From Bradysia coprophila (Eukaryota; Arthropoda; Insecta; Diptera; Sciaridae): DNA of 64,000 bases. The notes below the pieces were generated by a model. The model was not told where the DNA came from and searched no databases. It saw only the letters and a list, made by a program, of their open reading frames with translations. The stretch spans positions 1,278,190 through 1,342,189 of the forward strand of contig NW_023503584.1 in the NCBI RefSeq assembly GCF_014529535.1. Reading direction: 5' to 3'. This document shows positions 33,819 through 45,880 of the stretch, piece by piece. Every line of letters begins with the position of its first letter. The first letter of the stretch is position 1. Both the position numbers and the translations under genes were made by a program.

Positions 33819-36800
33819 ATGCCAAGACGGAAAAGATGTGCATCACCGTCATTTGATGATTATGATGAAGAATACGATGACGAGCTCAGCTCGAACGGTT
33901 AGTTAGATCAAAATTAATTCCGGATGATAGGGAATGGTAGATTAAACGATCCGGATCTTGTTTAGGTTCAAGGAATCAACAGCCACCGATTCAACGGAAT
34001 GCGGCTAATGCAAGGGAACGAGCCCGAATGCGTGTACTGTCGAGTGCATTTTGTCGATTGAAAACGAAATTGCCATGGGTGCCGGCCGACACGAAATTAT
34101 CGAAATTGGATACGTTGCGATTAGCCACAATATACATTCAGCAATTACGGGCGAGTTTGTCGAAGGAAGAGACGGATGACGAAATTTTCTGCCAAGCCAA
34201 TGCTCAGAGTTTGGTGAGTTTACAGAAAATTTGTTTTTGTTTGCTGGAAAATGAGATTGTGTCGTAAATCGTTTCGACTCCGACTAATAATCCTAGATAA
34301 TAGTTGTAACACATTGCCAATAAAGGTTACAAGGATAGAAAAGTGAAATTCGACATGTTTTCTGATTTGTGAGTTGTTGTGGTTTATAATTGATTTCACA
34401 AGAATTTCGTTAAAAAAATGAAATCTAGATTTTCATTTGTTAAACGAATTTTGCGTTCAATCATTTTACTTCGAATCTCACTTTTCTCTCCTACTAAGCC
34501 AATGACGACGTTCCTGGGTGTTTAAAGATCCAAGAGTGTCTTTTATACAATTAGGGAAGAAAACGGCTGAGATTGAATTTGACCAGAAGTAACATACCAA
34601 CCTGAAAATCTTAATGCGAAATTTTCTCAAACGATAAGCATAGCACCAGCACAATTATCGAATCTGTTTTTCTTTTACTTGAAATATGTGCTTGTCATTA
34701 CGTTTTGCGTTAAAAAAAGGGGTGAACTATCTCATTGGTTAGTTTGTCATCGATGATGATACATAGATGATTGACTGACAATAAAATGTACAAATTAGAC
34801 AGGATAAAAAATAAAATATCTTTGTGATTCAAGCATCAAGCTTGGTAGCAGATTACTTTTGCTTTGACTATTGGATATTTTGTAGCTCGAACCGCTAGCA
34901 CGTTAATTCACTGAGGTGGAAAACAGCCTCATAGAAACGGTTAATCATCTGCTATAGACAATAACGACTGAAATAGCCTTGAACTCTACTTCATTCGGTT
35001 TTATTATAGCAAAATATTTGTTACAATGAATGAAGTAATAGATTTTTCGTATCAAAAACTACATGATAGTCTAAATAAATGAAGTAGCAGATTATCATTT
35101 ATGATTATAATTGTTGCTTACCGTTTTTAATCGATATATTGAGTAAACAAGGGTGTTTTTACACACTAACACTGTCTTACTACAATTCTCTGTATATCCA
35201 AAAGATCCATTTAAAATTAGTATAGCTTTGGTCAATACAAACATCTGAATGAACTGTTGCGTATTGTCTGATCTGAACTGTTTGAGTCTATAATTCAGGT
35301 ACCGACATGGCCATGTTGAGGAGAAGTTTTCTATATTAGAATAATGTGAAACATACATTTCTTTGGCATTATAATAAAGATTTCCAACACCCAACGTCTC
35401 TACGTATTCAAAGTCACATTTCATTCAAGTAAATCTTGAACTCAATATTCCGATAATTGCAAACCGTATTAATTGCACTGAGTTCTTTACGCCGATGCCG
35501 GTGAATACAAACAAAATTTTGTGTTTTTTCAAAATTAATTTTCGAAAAATCGATCGAACACAAAGACAGAAACGAAGAAAAATTATTTTTCTATTTCAAA
35601 ATTCATTTAACTACATCCGCTAAAATAATATTAGTGTTAAATGTCAGCACAGTATTTCACGTCCAAATTGTCTATTAGTACACTTAAAAATTTCTTTGAC
35701 AACATCCACCTGGAGTGTCTTTCTCGTTTTTCATTTTGTCGGAATGGAAAATTAATATGAAAATAGCTGGTGAATGGTTGCGTATATACGACATCGATTT
35801 TCGTTGTATTTTTTGTATTTACGATGAGATTATATTTTTGGAGTCTCCGAAGTGTAGATATAATAACAGATTGCAGAATTTGTAAACTTTCAGAATCGAA
35901 TTGTGTAGATTAGTGGCGCCAAAATTAATTTTCATCCGAATAAGCTTATTTTCTCCACTTAAATGCGGTGAGAAGATGGCGTTTTGTTGACGCTCTCTCA
36001 GGGGAGAAAATTTGTATTTTCTTCCAGCTTCGTGTACATACCGTAAAAAGGAACTCTTAATGTTAAAAGTAAAGCGATTCATAACGTCGAAAGAAGCAAA
36101 GTTGACATTTCCGTGTTAGTAGTGTGTGTGACATAATTTTTCAATGAATTTCGGGTCATAATTCCTCTGGGTTTTCTCTATGATTTTCTCAACTCTTTTT
36201 TTTCCATGGGGCGAACAACTATCGATTTGCAACTACTACTTTGTTTCGGCCAGAGCGAAGCGAGTAATAACCATTCTTTTAAGAAATCATAGGAATTAGA
36301 GTCGGTTGTTGAAATTGGTTTTCTTAACCTGTTACAGCCGGCAAGCATTATGGGTGGGTCTATTACTTCCATCTGTCAAAGTATTTTTAATCAAATTTCA
36401 AATCTTGTACTTCAATTTTTTTTAACATGTATTTTACTATACAAAGGACCATGTTACCCAGAGCTTGTCTCTATTTTTGTCGTCGTTATCAATACCACAT
36501 GAAGAGTCGTATGTGACAGGTTAAATGGAAATTCAAATTCTCAGCACAGTGAAACACTTTTCCTGAACATTTTCTTTGTGTAATCCAACTAATTACAATT
36601 TTCATTGCACTTTGGAAACAATGCTAATATCAAATGGAACAGCTGCACGCATACACGATTTTTGTACAATATAGTATATACAACGTCAACCGTGTATATA
36701 GCCCAGAACAACCATATTATTAAAATAATAATGCAATGATGGGTTGTTATTGTTAACTGACATTATGTTTATTTTACTAACCGCTTTCCGGGGCCGATTC

Positions 36801-37256
36801 TCTGACAAAGAGATTCATTTCAGATTTTTTTTTGTTTAAGGATTTTCGTTTTTTTAAGTGATCACTTAAAAAGCGCAACTCCACTAAAATATACAAATTA
36901 TACGATGTATTTCCGGATCTGATTGTTATTTATGTACACACATCCACAACCATTAAGACAAAAAAAAATATAAAAAGAAATCGACATCCACACAATAGAA
37001 GATGTTGGTGAGATGTGTTATAAAAGCAGAGAAAATCGAGTGATTAAGACAGTGAATTTTCAATTAAATTTTCATTGATTTTCAGGTTTGGCCTTTCAGT
37101 TTTCAACAGCACATCGACAACAAACAATTGGCAACGGTCAGTTTGAATCAGTGGCTCAACCGTGGTGACACCAACGATATTTATTTGCATACACAAACAT
37201 CATCGACGAAAAACTTAAATAATTTTATGAGCAACAATGCGTCAACACATTTATAG
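33819..37256 (+). CDS. HLH54F: bHLH transcription factor, musculin/TCF21 (HLH54F) type
   Basis: Three exons (33819-33897, 33966-34213, 37086-37256) give 165 residues. An acidic N-terminus ([10 protein letters not shown]) precedes the bHLH at about residues 38-90: basic region [13 protein letters not shown] with Glu and Arg E-box contacts, then [20 protein letters not shown] and [13 protein letters not shown]. The [18 protein letters not shown] block is diagnostic of the musculin/capsulin (TCF21) subfamily. Exon 3 supplies VWPFSF, equivalent to the vertebrate LTWPF(M/Y)V tail, which supports the distant splice. Fly HLH54F specifies caudal visceral mesoderm, so the factor is presumably nuclear and acts with an E-protein partner. 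Intron 2 is 2.87 kb and contains MITEs. Confidence 0.92.
34940..35100. mobile_element. MITE family 1 copy (bHLH intron 2)
   Basis: In order: TAATCATCTGCTATAGACAA, TTATTATAGCAAAATATTTG, AATGAATGAAGTAATAGATT and AATAAATGAAGTAGCAGATT. Confidence 0.6.
36335..36525. mobile_element. MITE family 1 copy (bHLH intron 2)
   Basis: In order: CAGCCGGCAAGCATTATGG, GGTCTATTACTTCCATCTGT, AAATCTTGTACTTCAATTTT, ACATGTATTTTACTATACAA, CAGAGCTTGTCTCTATTTTT and GTCGTTATCAATACCACATG. Confidence 0.65.
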
Positions 37257-37439
37257 CGAAACGTGAGCTCGTTCCTGTTTAAAAGAATTAAATTATCGAG
37301 CGTCACAACTATCTGGAAGATAATATATTTCGTTAATTAATCATGTTAGGCTAGGCGTAAGGACATTGTGACCAAATCGAATTAAATGTAAGAGAATTTT
37401 CACTACACCACTGGCAAAATAACAAATCGCAAGAAGTCA

Positions 37440-37630
37440 TGGCAGAGTGAAATAAACCAGGCATGAGCGGTCCATTTTCGAAACGTCAAATAAGGGACCT
37501 AATACACTGTATGAAAACGATCTCAAATGAACACTGACATAAATTGAAAAATTTTAATCGCAAAAAATATAGGGCTTCTAGATTATTCAGGTTCCTAGTC
37601 AAATCAGCGCTCCTGCCCGGTTAACTTTAC
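37440..37630. mobile_element. TIR element, family 3 (~190 bp)
   Basis: The left end GGCAGAGTGAAATAAACCAG with GCATGAGCGGTCCATTTTCG is matched inverted by AATCAGCGCTCCTGCCCGGT and TAACTTTACTATG. A shorter deletion derivative of the 32396-33005 element. Confidence 0.65.
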
Positions 37631-37679
37631 TATGTCGTGAAGAATTGCATTCGTTCTCTAAATTTTTCCATACACGAGT

Positions 37680-37815
37680 CTACTACTTCATTTGAACGAG
37701 GTATTTATATCAAAATCTCTTACTTCATTAGTTCTAACACACATTTTGGTATATAACTTCACCTCAATACCTCATTTCTTATTTTTGTCATCTCCGTAGA
37801 TAACAGATAGCATGG
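37680..37815. mobile_element. MITE family 1 copy downstream of bHLH gene
   Basis: Contains GAGTCTACTACTTCATTTGA, AATCTCTTACTTCATTAGTT, ACACACATTTTGGTATATAA, TTTTTGTCATCTCCGTAGATAAC split across the end, and ACAGATAGCATG. Confidence 0.6.
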
Positions 37816-37819
37816 CATA

Positions 37820-39060
37820 ATATCGCCAACTCTTTTAGATTTTGGATGGTAAAAGTCGATTTTTTTAAAAACTTAGATTGTATCGAATGTTTGCAAAGGG
37901 GTCGTCTCTAAATCCCGTCTCATCTTTTCCCCCATTGTCCTCAAGTTTCCTATACATACCTTATAACACGCATGACCCACTTTCGTCATACCCCCAAAGA
38001 GGACAGGATTTATGGACGAACCCAAATTCCTATGATAAAAATCAATCTTTCGAAGCCGCAAAGTAAAAACCGCTGCAAATGATTGTATGTCAACCATTAT
38101 TTATTGTATTGTGAGGTCATTTACTTCTAACTGAATTATTCCAACAACGACAAAGAGCCAGTCGAGCAAATTTTCTTTCCAACGACACATCACTAAATTC
38201 TTGTTTGTGCAAGACTTTCTTTTTCTCACACTTTCTTCCATCATTCAAGTGCCGTAAACCCAAACACTGAAAGTGTCAGGCATTTAAGTGGGATGTGTTT
38301 TTTGACATATTATTTTGACAATAACTGGCAATAACTGAAATTTAATATTATTTGTGAAGGATCTTTATCTTACGAAAGCATATTTAGGACATGTGATGCT
38401 TCTGTTAAGTAATTTTGTTGTTTTCAGATTATTTCGGTCAACGAGAGCGACATTGTAGGTGAGTGCAAGGAGAGGCGCCGATATAATAAATCAGAATTAA
38501 GTAATGAATAAGTGAGTGATATTGGTGAGTGGGCGCTAAATGTACTCCGTACATCCACAGTCGGAACTAGGTCAATTTCGTTGCTGTTATATTAGTAGAT
38601 CATCATATCAGTGAAGTAATGACATATGTAGTAGTATCCAGATGAGTAAAAGGATCCGAAGGTTTCAGCCCGAGCGAGATAAGGAGTTTTCACACTTGAG
38701 AAAAAAGCCGCATTACTTCACTAGTAAAGTAATAGTACATTACTTAATAATGTGACAAATGATGGAAATGGTACTTCTTGTGTGAAATTTACCGATCGAG
38801 GCGTAGCCGAGTTTTTATTCAAAAACTTGAGCTAAAATTTTGGCTTCGTGAAGTAAAGTAAAGTTAACTTTACCTCGTTTTTGAATAAAAAAAATTGATT
38901 CCGGTTCTCTATTCAAGTAAATAAAGTAAAGCCTTGGGGAAGATATCGTCAACTTTAAAAATTTCTTGAATTCTTTACTTGTCAGTTGAGGGGACAAGTC
39001 ATTGGAATGGATTTTTCCAAAAAGATAATTTACTTCAAAAAATGAAGCGAAAATTTGCCG
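37820..39060. other. Gene-free stretch
   Basis: No gene supported. A partial inverted pair GAGTTTTTATTCAAAAAC / GTTTTTGAATAAAAA (38808-38889) with TAAAGTTAACTTTA at its centre is the only structure I see. Confidence 0.45.
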
Positions 39061-39064
39061 CAAT

Positions 39065-39226
39065 CAACGCACTTCAAGCAAAAGTGGTACTCTAAATAGG
39101 GTACTGAAACTTGACAGTGCTCCATACAAAATTTTACACTGTACAAAGAGTGGTGATAAAATTTCATACAAAATAGTACTCTATTTGACAGGCGTCATAA
39201 ATAGCACTTTTGCTTGAAGTGCGTTG
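39065..39226. mobile_element. MITE family 2, copy 2 (7-bp TSD)
   Basis: The same inverted ends CAACGCACTTCAAGCAAAAG / CTTTTGCTTGAAGTGCGTTG as copy 1, with a nearly identical body. CCGCAAT is duplicated on both flanks. Confidence 0.88.
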
Positions 39227-39329
39227 CCGCAATAATCTTTTGTCCATCAAACGGGAATACAATTTCCATGGGTTTTTAGTAAACATTTTCCTTCCAGTGG
39301 GGAGTGCAGTTAGAGACAGAGTAATTGCA

Positions 39330-39493
39330 GCATGAATTTGCCTCAGCTGTTTTTCAGCTGATCTGATCCACAAGAACAATAAATATGTTCATACGTCGTT
39401 ATCACTACCACGAAGGTATGTGCAGCACCTTCAACCGCATAAACAGTTTTGATTTTGTGGATCAGCTGAAAAACAGCTGAATCAAAGTCATGC
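39330..39493. mobile_element. CAGCTG-type hairpin MITE
   Basis: GCATGAATTTGCCTCAGCTG with TTTTTCAGCTGATC at the left pairs with GGATCAGCTGAAAAACAGCT and TCATGCC at the right. Related to 20517-20665. Confidence 0.65.
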
Positions 39494-39737
39494 CGAAATT
39501 TCACTGCCCCTGACTGTAAGAGACTTAGTCAAAGTTTTTACCACAATCGTTCAATTATCGAGCCAACTGTAGTTCATTGCTCATTTTAAAAGGATAAAAC
39601 TTTAAACGCTTAGGAGGGATTCTTTTGAAAAACAGCCTACCGAAATTGGACGAATTTTCTATTGGAATTTTTTATATATACCTAGAAAGGGCTTCGACCC
39701 CAGAAGCCAAAACCACTTTCAAAAAAATTCTGTGGGC

Positions 39738-39888
39738 CAACGCACTACTCATGCTAAATAGAATACTAAAACGGGACAGTGTACCAAACAAATTTTGGCA
39801 CTGTTAAAAAATCTGTAAACATTTTTTATACAAAATAGTACTCTATTTGGCAGCTGTCACTCGAAGCACTTTTGCTTGAAGTGCGTTG
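39738..39888. mobile_element. MITE family 2, copy 3 (7-bp TSD)
   Basis: Diverged left end (CAACGCACTACTCATGC) but intact right end (CACTTTTGCTTGAAGTGCGTTG, split here as CACTTTTGCTTGAAG / TGCGTTG). TGTGGGC is duplicated exactly at 39731-39737 and 39889-39895. Confidence 0.85.
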
Positions 39889-39989
39889 TGTGGGCACTTA
39901 AATATGGGAAATATGGGCACTTAAACATTTCAACTTCTATTTCATCGCATATGCATCCAAACCACATAAAAACCTATTTGGCCCAAAAG

Positions 39990-40240
39990 CACATACAATT
40001 ACCTTTCAAATGATACCCCACACGATACATGGTCGTTTTGTGTACCTCGAGAAATTTCTGTAAGAACAGTGTAAGTCTTCGGTTGAAAACTTCAACTACA
40101 CATATTTCAGTGTGGATGAATTTTAAAACCATCAAGTCCCTATTCGGCTCAATAGTACATGTGATTACCTTTCTAATGACACCCCACACGACCCTGTACG
40201 GCACGTGTAATTGGAGAAATTTTCGTAAGAAAATTGCAAT
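39990..40240. repeat. Two ~90-bp internal direct repeats
   Basis: ATTACCTTTCAAATGATACC CCACACG-type (from ~39998) and ATTACCTTTCTAATGACACC (from ~40153) head two similar blocks. Each continues into a GAGAAATTT(C/T) TGTAAGAA-like word. A third relative lies inverted at about 54685-54720. Confidence 0.55.
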
Positions 40241-40283
40241 TTTCCCTAATAATCCTAAGTTTAAGTCGGTGACCCCTAATTGG

Positions 40284-40462
40284 AACGTTAAAAAGCACTT
40301 CGCATATGTCAGAGTCACGGATGTTTGCAAAATTTATGCAATCAACCTTAATATGGTGAATCTGTTCATGTTGTGTGTGAACAGATTCACCATATTAAGG
40401 TTGATTGCATAAATTTTGCAAACATCCGTGACTCTGACATATGCGAAGTGCTTTTTAACGTT
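40284..40462. repeat. 179-bp near-perfect palindrome
   Basis: The 85-nt left arm starts AACGTTAAAAAGCACTTCGC and ends GGTGAATCTGTTCA. The right arm is its exact complement as far as I can read, around a 9-nt centre TGTTGTGTG. The left arm directly adjoins the two direct repeats of 39990-40240. No target duplication is evident, which fits an inverted-duplication or hairpin-repair event as well as a MITE. Confidence 0.85.
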
Positions 40463-41950
40463 ACAATTGCGCAACGGACTATTTCTAACATTAGCACTAT
40501 CCCACAGCGCGAAGCTATTATACTAATCGCGAGCCATTCGTCTGACGTATTTCGACAAATCAGAAAACAACGCAAAAAGGCCAAATCTCTGTCGTCGTTA
40601 AGTCAAAATTACGTTAAACCGATCAAAATCAAATTGTCTAAGTCGCGTTATCCCTAAAGTACCTAGAGACACCGTTTCGTCCAGCTAATCTCAAAACTCA
40701 CTAGTTCACTTCCATAAAATTCCCGTGAATTTTATGTGGAAACAGAACACTGGGGGACTCGTCAGGAACGACAGTGTCGAGAGTTTTGTTATTGTATGCG
40801 CTCTACGGTAGGGAGGGTAAACTTTTTGTAAAAAATCAAGCAAACAAATGAAACCAAAAAGAAGAAGAAAAATCAACATTTTAATGAAGTAACAGATTCA
40901 AACCTCAACCAATCGGCTCACGCACAGATCCATTCACCCATTCATTCACTTTTGCACAAAAACTCACAACAGTAAACTTCACAAACATGTTCACTAAAAC
41001 TGAAAATTAAACAAACGGAAAATACTGACACTAACACTAACAAAAGCCATGGCCACTAATCTGAAAAAACAAAAGGGGGATATCGACCTAATTCTCGACG
41101 TTTTCAGAGCGTTCGTGTAACAACGAGGTATATCAGGAATATTGTCAAGAATGCATTGTCTTGAAATTTCGTTAACTTTCGTTATGTTCCTCTTCGCGTA
41201 AATCTATAAACTCCACGAAAATGTTTTCTCGAAAATAGGCTGGGTATATGGATGGAATCGAACTGATCTTAGCTGTGTATGTGTTGGAAATAGTTTGAGA
41301 CAGAGGATAATGTCTGTGCTTACCAACCAATTATATTGCCATATTACCTTTAAAACGACTTGATTGCTCAACAATATCTCTTGCATCGAATTTTTACCGA
41401 TCGATGTAGTAGTCTCACAATAACGAGATTTCTGTCTTTTAGTGATTGACATTTTAATATCAAAATGATTCACTCATTTTCACATGTACTCGGTGCATTA
41501 AGTGATGTCTTAATCACAGATGATGCTGCGAATGCCATATGGCCCTACGCCGGTTCCTTTGAACACGTCCCATATAATATTTTGGACTGACTTAGTGCTC
41601 TTCACAACATTTCATTTTTACGCTGAAAATTTGTTCCGTTTCTCATTACCACTATGTGATTGACGTTGAAACGTTGACATGCATTAATGCGCTTCAGATA
41701 TGGGTTTTTGCGGAAAATATCATTAGTCATCTGGACACAAATTAAAATTCGTCTTGCTTTAATCGAATTCATTTCGTTCGAAATGTTTGCATAACAGAAG
41801 TGTTCTTTGGAAAATTGTACCAACCAATTAAAGCAGCAAACATGAGTCAGAATAAAAATCGTCCAATTCTTCTATGTGTGTAGCACTCGGTTCGATCTTA
41901 CACATTTATTTGCATATTATTTACAAATGAGATTACATTTTACACAAAAC
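40463..41950. other. Gene-free stretch
   Basis: No supported gene. The frames at 40373-40657 (+), 41204-41473 (-) and 41602-41823 (-) show no motif. The 3' flank of the DNAJC22 gene is at the right end. Confidence 0.45.
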
Positions 41951-41956
41951 CGTTCA

Positions 41957-43297
41957 TTACAAGTCACCGCTGCTGTTGTAACGTTTGTTTTTATTTTTTC
42001 GTTTCGACTTAATTTTACTCAGCACTTCGTAGGCATGCGAAATTTCCATGAATTTCTCCTGAGCGATTTTCTTCTCATCTTCGCCCTTCACCTTATCCGG
42101 ATGATTTTCTTTGGACAGTCGACGGAACGCAGACGTTATCTCCGACTGGGATGCTGTTGGAGACAGTCCCAGTGTCTGTGGGGGGAAATTGCAGTGAAAT
42201 TAGTATAAATCGATCGAGACACCGCTGCTGTACGTACCTTATAAGCATTCTGCTCCCCGTCCGCATCCATCATATCAATCATTTGTTTCCAAGTTTCGTA
42301 AAATCTGAAAGGTCGATAAGGGTCATTGTAGAATCGGTTGATATTTGACGACAAAATATACTGAGACTCACCCGTGATGCTTAGCAAACTTCCATAATTC
42401 GTTCAACGAATTCTTCAGATCCGTCCACCAGGGAGATTTAAAGAAGTTGGTAATCGCTTCGTGAACTGGTACTTCATCCCCTTCGCTGTCCGTAATTTTC
42501 GCATTGAAATAGAAATAACATCCCAGGAGTCCCAGATACAGGCAGCAAGCAACCGACAAAGTTATGAATCTACGTTTCTTGCTCCGTTTTTTCGGCGGAG
42601 TCAGACGCCATTGCTTGGAGTAATTGTCAAAGACAATGGTCGACGCAACAATCGTAGCTGTTAACCAATACGCTTCTTCATACACCACAAATCGCAGCAG
42701 GTAAACGACGTACGCTGTGAATAGACATTTCCAAATTGTTCCTCGTTCGCGGCCCACATTACCAACACTCCAAACACCTAAAAAAGGATTGGTGATCAAA
42801 TCAAATGATTATTGAGTTAACTCGGTGACTAGGAGGTAGAGTGTTACCTAATGCTACAACGAATGGAGTGAGCCAATGCAAGAATGTAAAACTCATGCCA
42901 TGATAATCGTCCTCTGGAATGGCCATCAAAAACACCTGGCACCAGAGATAGGAAATCATAATTTGTGCCAGAAATTTGTTGGTTGAAAACGGCGGTCGTT
43001 GATGCTTTCGAATGTTTTCTTTGAATTTTTCGATGAACTTCGGATCGTCATTTGCATCACGCACCAATTCCGGCATACGGAAGAAGTCATGAAACCAACC
43101 GACTAGGAAATATCCACCTGGATAGCAATTTTGAAGGAGTTAGATTCAAACTAGTTTTGTGATGATTCGCATACTTACCAACAGTTGACCACCAAATGAA
43201 AGCTTGTCTGTCTCTTCCAAGATACAAATGGTGCAGACCAAATATGCCACCGAATAACCAGCATAGATATGCTCGGAAAAGCGACTTTTTCGGAGTT
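41957..43297 (-). CDS. DNAJC22: DNAJC22 (wurst-type) membrane J-domain protein, 5' exon not found
   Basis: Five exons found (43297-43179, 43117-42848, 42777-42372, 42304-42238, 42175-41957), all in phase, about 360 residues without the start. The first visible exon encodes [20 protein letters not shown] with [11 protein letters not shown], the TM2/GGxxGxHHxYLGR motif of DNAJC22. Several membrane segments follow, then a basic cytosolic loop [12 protein letters not shown]-terminal J domain has [19 protein letters not shown] and the catalytic HPD in SKENHPDK. Fly wurst acts with Hsc70 in clathrin-mediated endocytosis and airway clearance. The initiator exon must supply two bases of the first codon. 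A phase-compatible ATG exists at about 43454 but lies inside a MITE relic, so I leave the start open. Confidence 0.9.
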
Positions 43298-43404
43298 CTG
43301 CAAATTACGAAAAGAAAGTTTCAATTAACAGAGGTAAAACTTATGATGACGTGAGACGAGGAGCTTGGGAGTTCAGTCGAAGTTATTTATATCGGAAAAA
43401 CAAA

Positions 43405-43520
43405 CTGAAATTATTTAATTCGTTCATTGCACCTTGCATGGACTGATTTAACATGCATTTTGCTATAGATAAGATAGTGTTAGCTAGAGCCACAGCGCTG
43501 CTACTGGCATGATGTAACAA
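43405..43520. mobile_element. Degenerate MITE family 1 copy
   Basis: Retains TTAACATGCATTTTGCTATA, GATAAGATAGTGTTAGC and AGAGCCACAGCG. The ACTTCATT words are eroded. Confidence 0.45.
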
Positions 43521-43629
43521 TAAATATTCGCTGCAAGTGGAATGAGTTTCAGTGAAATTAATGCACAAAAATCATAAAATAACTTCCAAAGAGACTAGAT
43601 TTATTGAACAAAACATTCGCTCGTCTTAA

Positions 43630-45775
43630 TTACAAATTTTTATCTTTTTTTAATGTGTGCAACAGAACTTCACGGACAGCGAGCAGTCGTTGCAATTTTA
43701 GCATCTTCTCGCATTGATTGTTTATCGTTGCAGTTTTTGATTGCACTTCATTTTTCAAGGCTTTTATCTCCACATTTTTCGCACTAACGACTTCTTCGTG
43801 GGATTTCATTAGTTCCGTAACTCGATTCGATTTTTGACTCAGAAGCATTTCCATGTCCAACAACTTTTGTTTAGTATCAGTCACGGTGCGTTGAAGGACT
43901 TCTTTTTCTTGTTTAAAATTGTTTTCAGCTGAGATGGGAAGAATATTTCAAGTTTTGTAGAATGGATGGGGTGGATTTGGACTAAAAAAAATAAAGGATG
44001 GAACGGTGCCTGTATCTCCTCTGAATTCATGATTTGAACCTCGAAAGCCCTTCTGAACTCTCCCCTCTTGAGAACATTATTTGTCAACAAAATTCGCTGC
44101 GCCAAATACTAGGCAACGAAGTATAGGATCCAACAACATCAATCCGAACAATTTTATTCATTTCACATGAGTACGACATTACGATACGTACGTTTGTGTA
44201 TGGTAATATCAATATCGCATGTGGAATGGTCAAGTTTCTAATTCGTATCAATTTTCCTAAAAACTAGTTCGTACATCGCGCCTCTTCGAAATTAGCTTTT
44301 GCTAAGAATCACCCGAGCAAACGACAGACCTTTTCGGACCTAGTTTTTGGCATCAAAGGATTTAAGAGTAGAAATCAGGGACTGTTTTAGAAAAAAATAT
44401 TTTCTCGTATTTTCCTACGTTTCCCTACTTTCCCCCGTATTTTTCTACATCCTTGAGAAAAGCTATGAAAATATGGAAAAATTTCTTCCCAAAAAGTCCC
44501 AGGTGGACACACTAGTCCCAATACACCCGACGCGCCAGGAATATACTCGAAACCTATTAGCCTAACTGGAGATTTCCACACGTTTTACCTTTCGTGTGTG
44601 CAGCGCTGTATTCATTGTTTCTATTCCTTGCGTCTACTAATTCATTTTCCATTCGATCGATTGTGGTGTGTAATGCAACCAATTGTTCTTCGTACGTCCT
44701 TACTATTTTCTCATTTTCTTGACAATGGAACGAAACTTTTTCTTTCAGCGATTCATTCAACTTCTGACAGTCTTGCCTTTCGTCCGAACAGTTCGTTAAT
44801 GCCTCGCTGAGTTTATTGTTTTCTATCTCTAATGCGAAATAATCGGATCGTAAAACTGCAAGTTCTCGTTCAGTTTTCGCCTGCAGTAACTTTTGACTCC
44901 TGAATTGACACTGCAATTTCTCAATGATACCGCGAAGTTTTTCTTCGATTTTCTTGAACGATTCGGTTCGGCTTTCTTGAATCGACGTATTTTCAGCGGC
45001 TTGAGTAACAAGTTGCTGCTCTGCCAATTTTATCTTAGCTGTGAGTTCTTCAATGGTACCGTTGAGTTGGCCAATTTTGTGCTCGTATTCGGTGATCTTT
45101 TTATTTCCTTCGGTTGTGGCTTCGATCAACTTAGTTTTTAAGTTCAGAATGTTTGCGAAGAATTTAACATTTTCATTTTCATTTAGATTCTTCAGAGTTT
45201 GATGGTAGTACAGTTGAATAGCGTTTTCGCCCAGACCTTTAAGTAGTGAAAAAGTGTCATTATTTGAAGCGAATAAATTGATGATGAACTGAACTTAGTT
45301 CCTCGATTTTACGGTCGTTGATGTTAAATCTCACTCCGTTCAATTGACACCCACTTTGATCATTCGTACTATCACCACTCGCGTTAATTTGCATTTTGTC
45401 AAGCAGTACCCTCATTTCTTCACACTCCTTTTCATAGCTTAACTGCTGCTTGATTAACTTTGACTTTTCCCGATTTTCTTTCCGACACTTGAATGAAATT
45501 GGTGACTCCAAAGCAGTTTTACCGAACCTTTTTCCAAAGCTTGATGTCAGTCGCGTCCTATCTCTGCCGTACGGTTTTTCCGGAACGGATGTCAGTGACT
45601 TCTTATGGTGAATGCAGCTGTTTTTCGGTGATGTATCTGTCTCTGCAACTTTGGCGTTTAGTGGTACGCGAATTGGGATGCGTGAAGTAATAACATTTTT
45701 CGTAATTTTTTTGTTAGGTTGGATGTCTCGTATGTTATCCTTGAAACATTTATCGCGGTTAATCAATTGTTTCAT
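43630..45775 (-). CDS. Coiled-coil protein, unknown (tandem paralogue 1)
   Basis: Three exons (45775-45295, 45236-44589, 43928-43630), in phase, give 475 residues. The first ~110 residues are basic and low in structure (KRFGKTALESPISFKCRKEN). The rest is almost continuous coiled coil rich in E, K, Q and L (for example EEKLRGIIEKLQCQFRSQKL). It ends KLQRLLAVREVLLHTLKKDK, which parallels the end of the next gene upstream (IQKLLVIRDNLLASMRNE). I recognise no named family; a cytoskeletal, centrosomal or sperm-tail role would be typical of such proteins but is only a guess. The donor at 45294 (GTTCAG) is weak. Confidence 0.7.
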
Positions 45776-45880
45776 ACTTGCAATTTGTATTGTGTAATGA
45801 GCCGGCGCATTAATTTTCCGTAGGATTGTTGATTGAAATGTGCAGAGATTATTGATTCGGTTACTGCGATACTAAGAAAG

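Noticed and set aside
40373-40657. 94-codon plus-strand frame rich in Lys/Ser
   Set aside because: Starts inside the 179-bp palindrome and has no homologous motif.
44347-44565. 72-codon frame on the plus strand within the coiled-coil gene
   Set aside because: Lies over intron 2 and adjoining exon of the minus-strand gene; no independent support.
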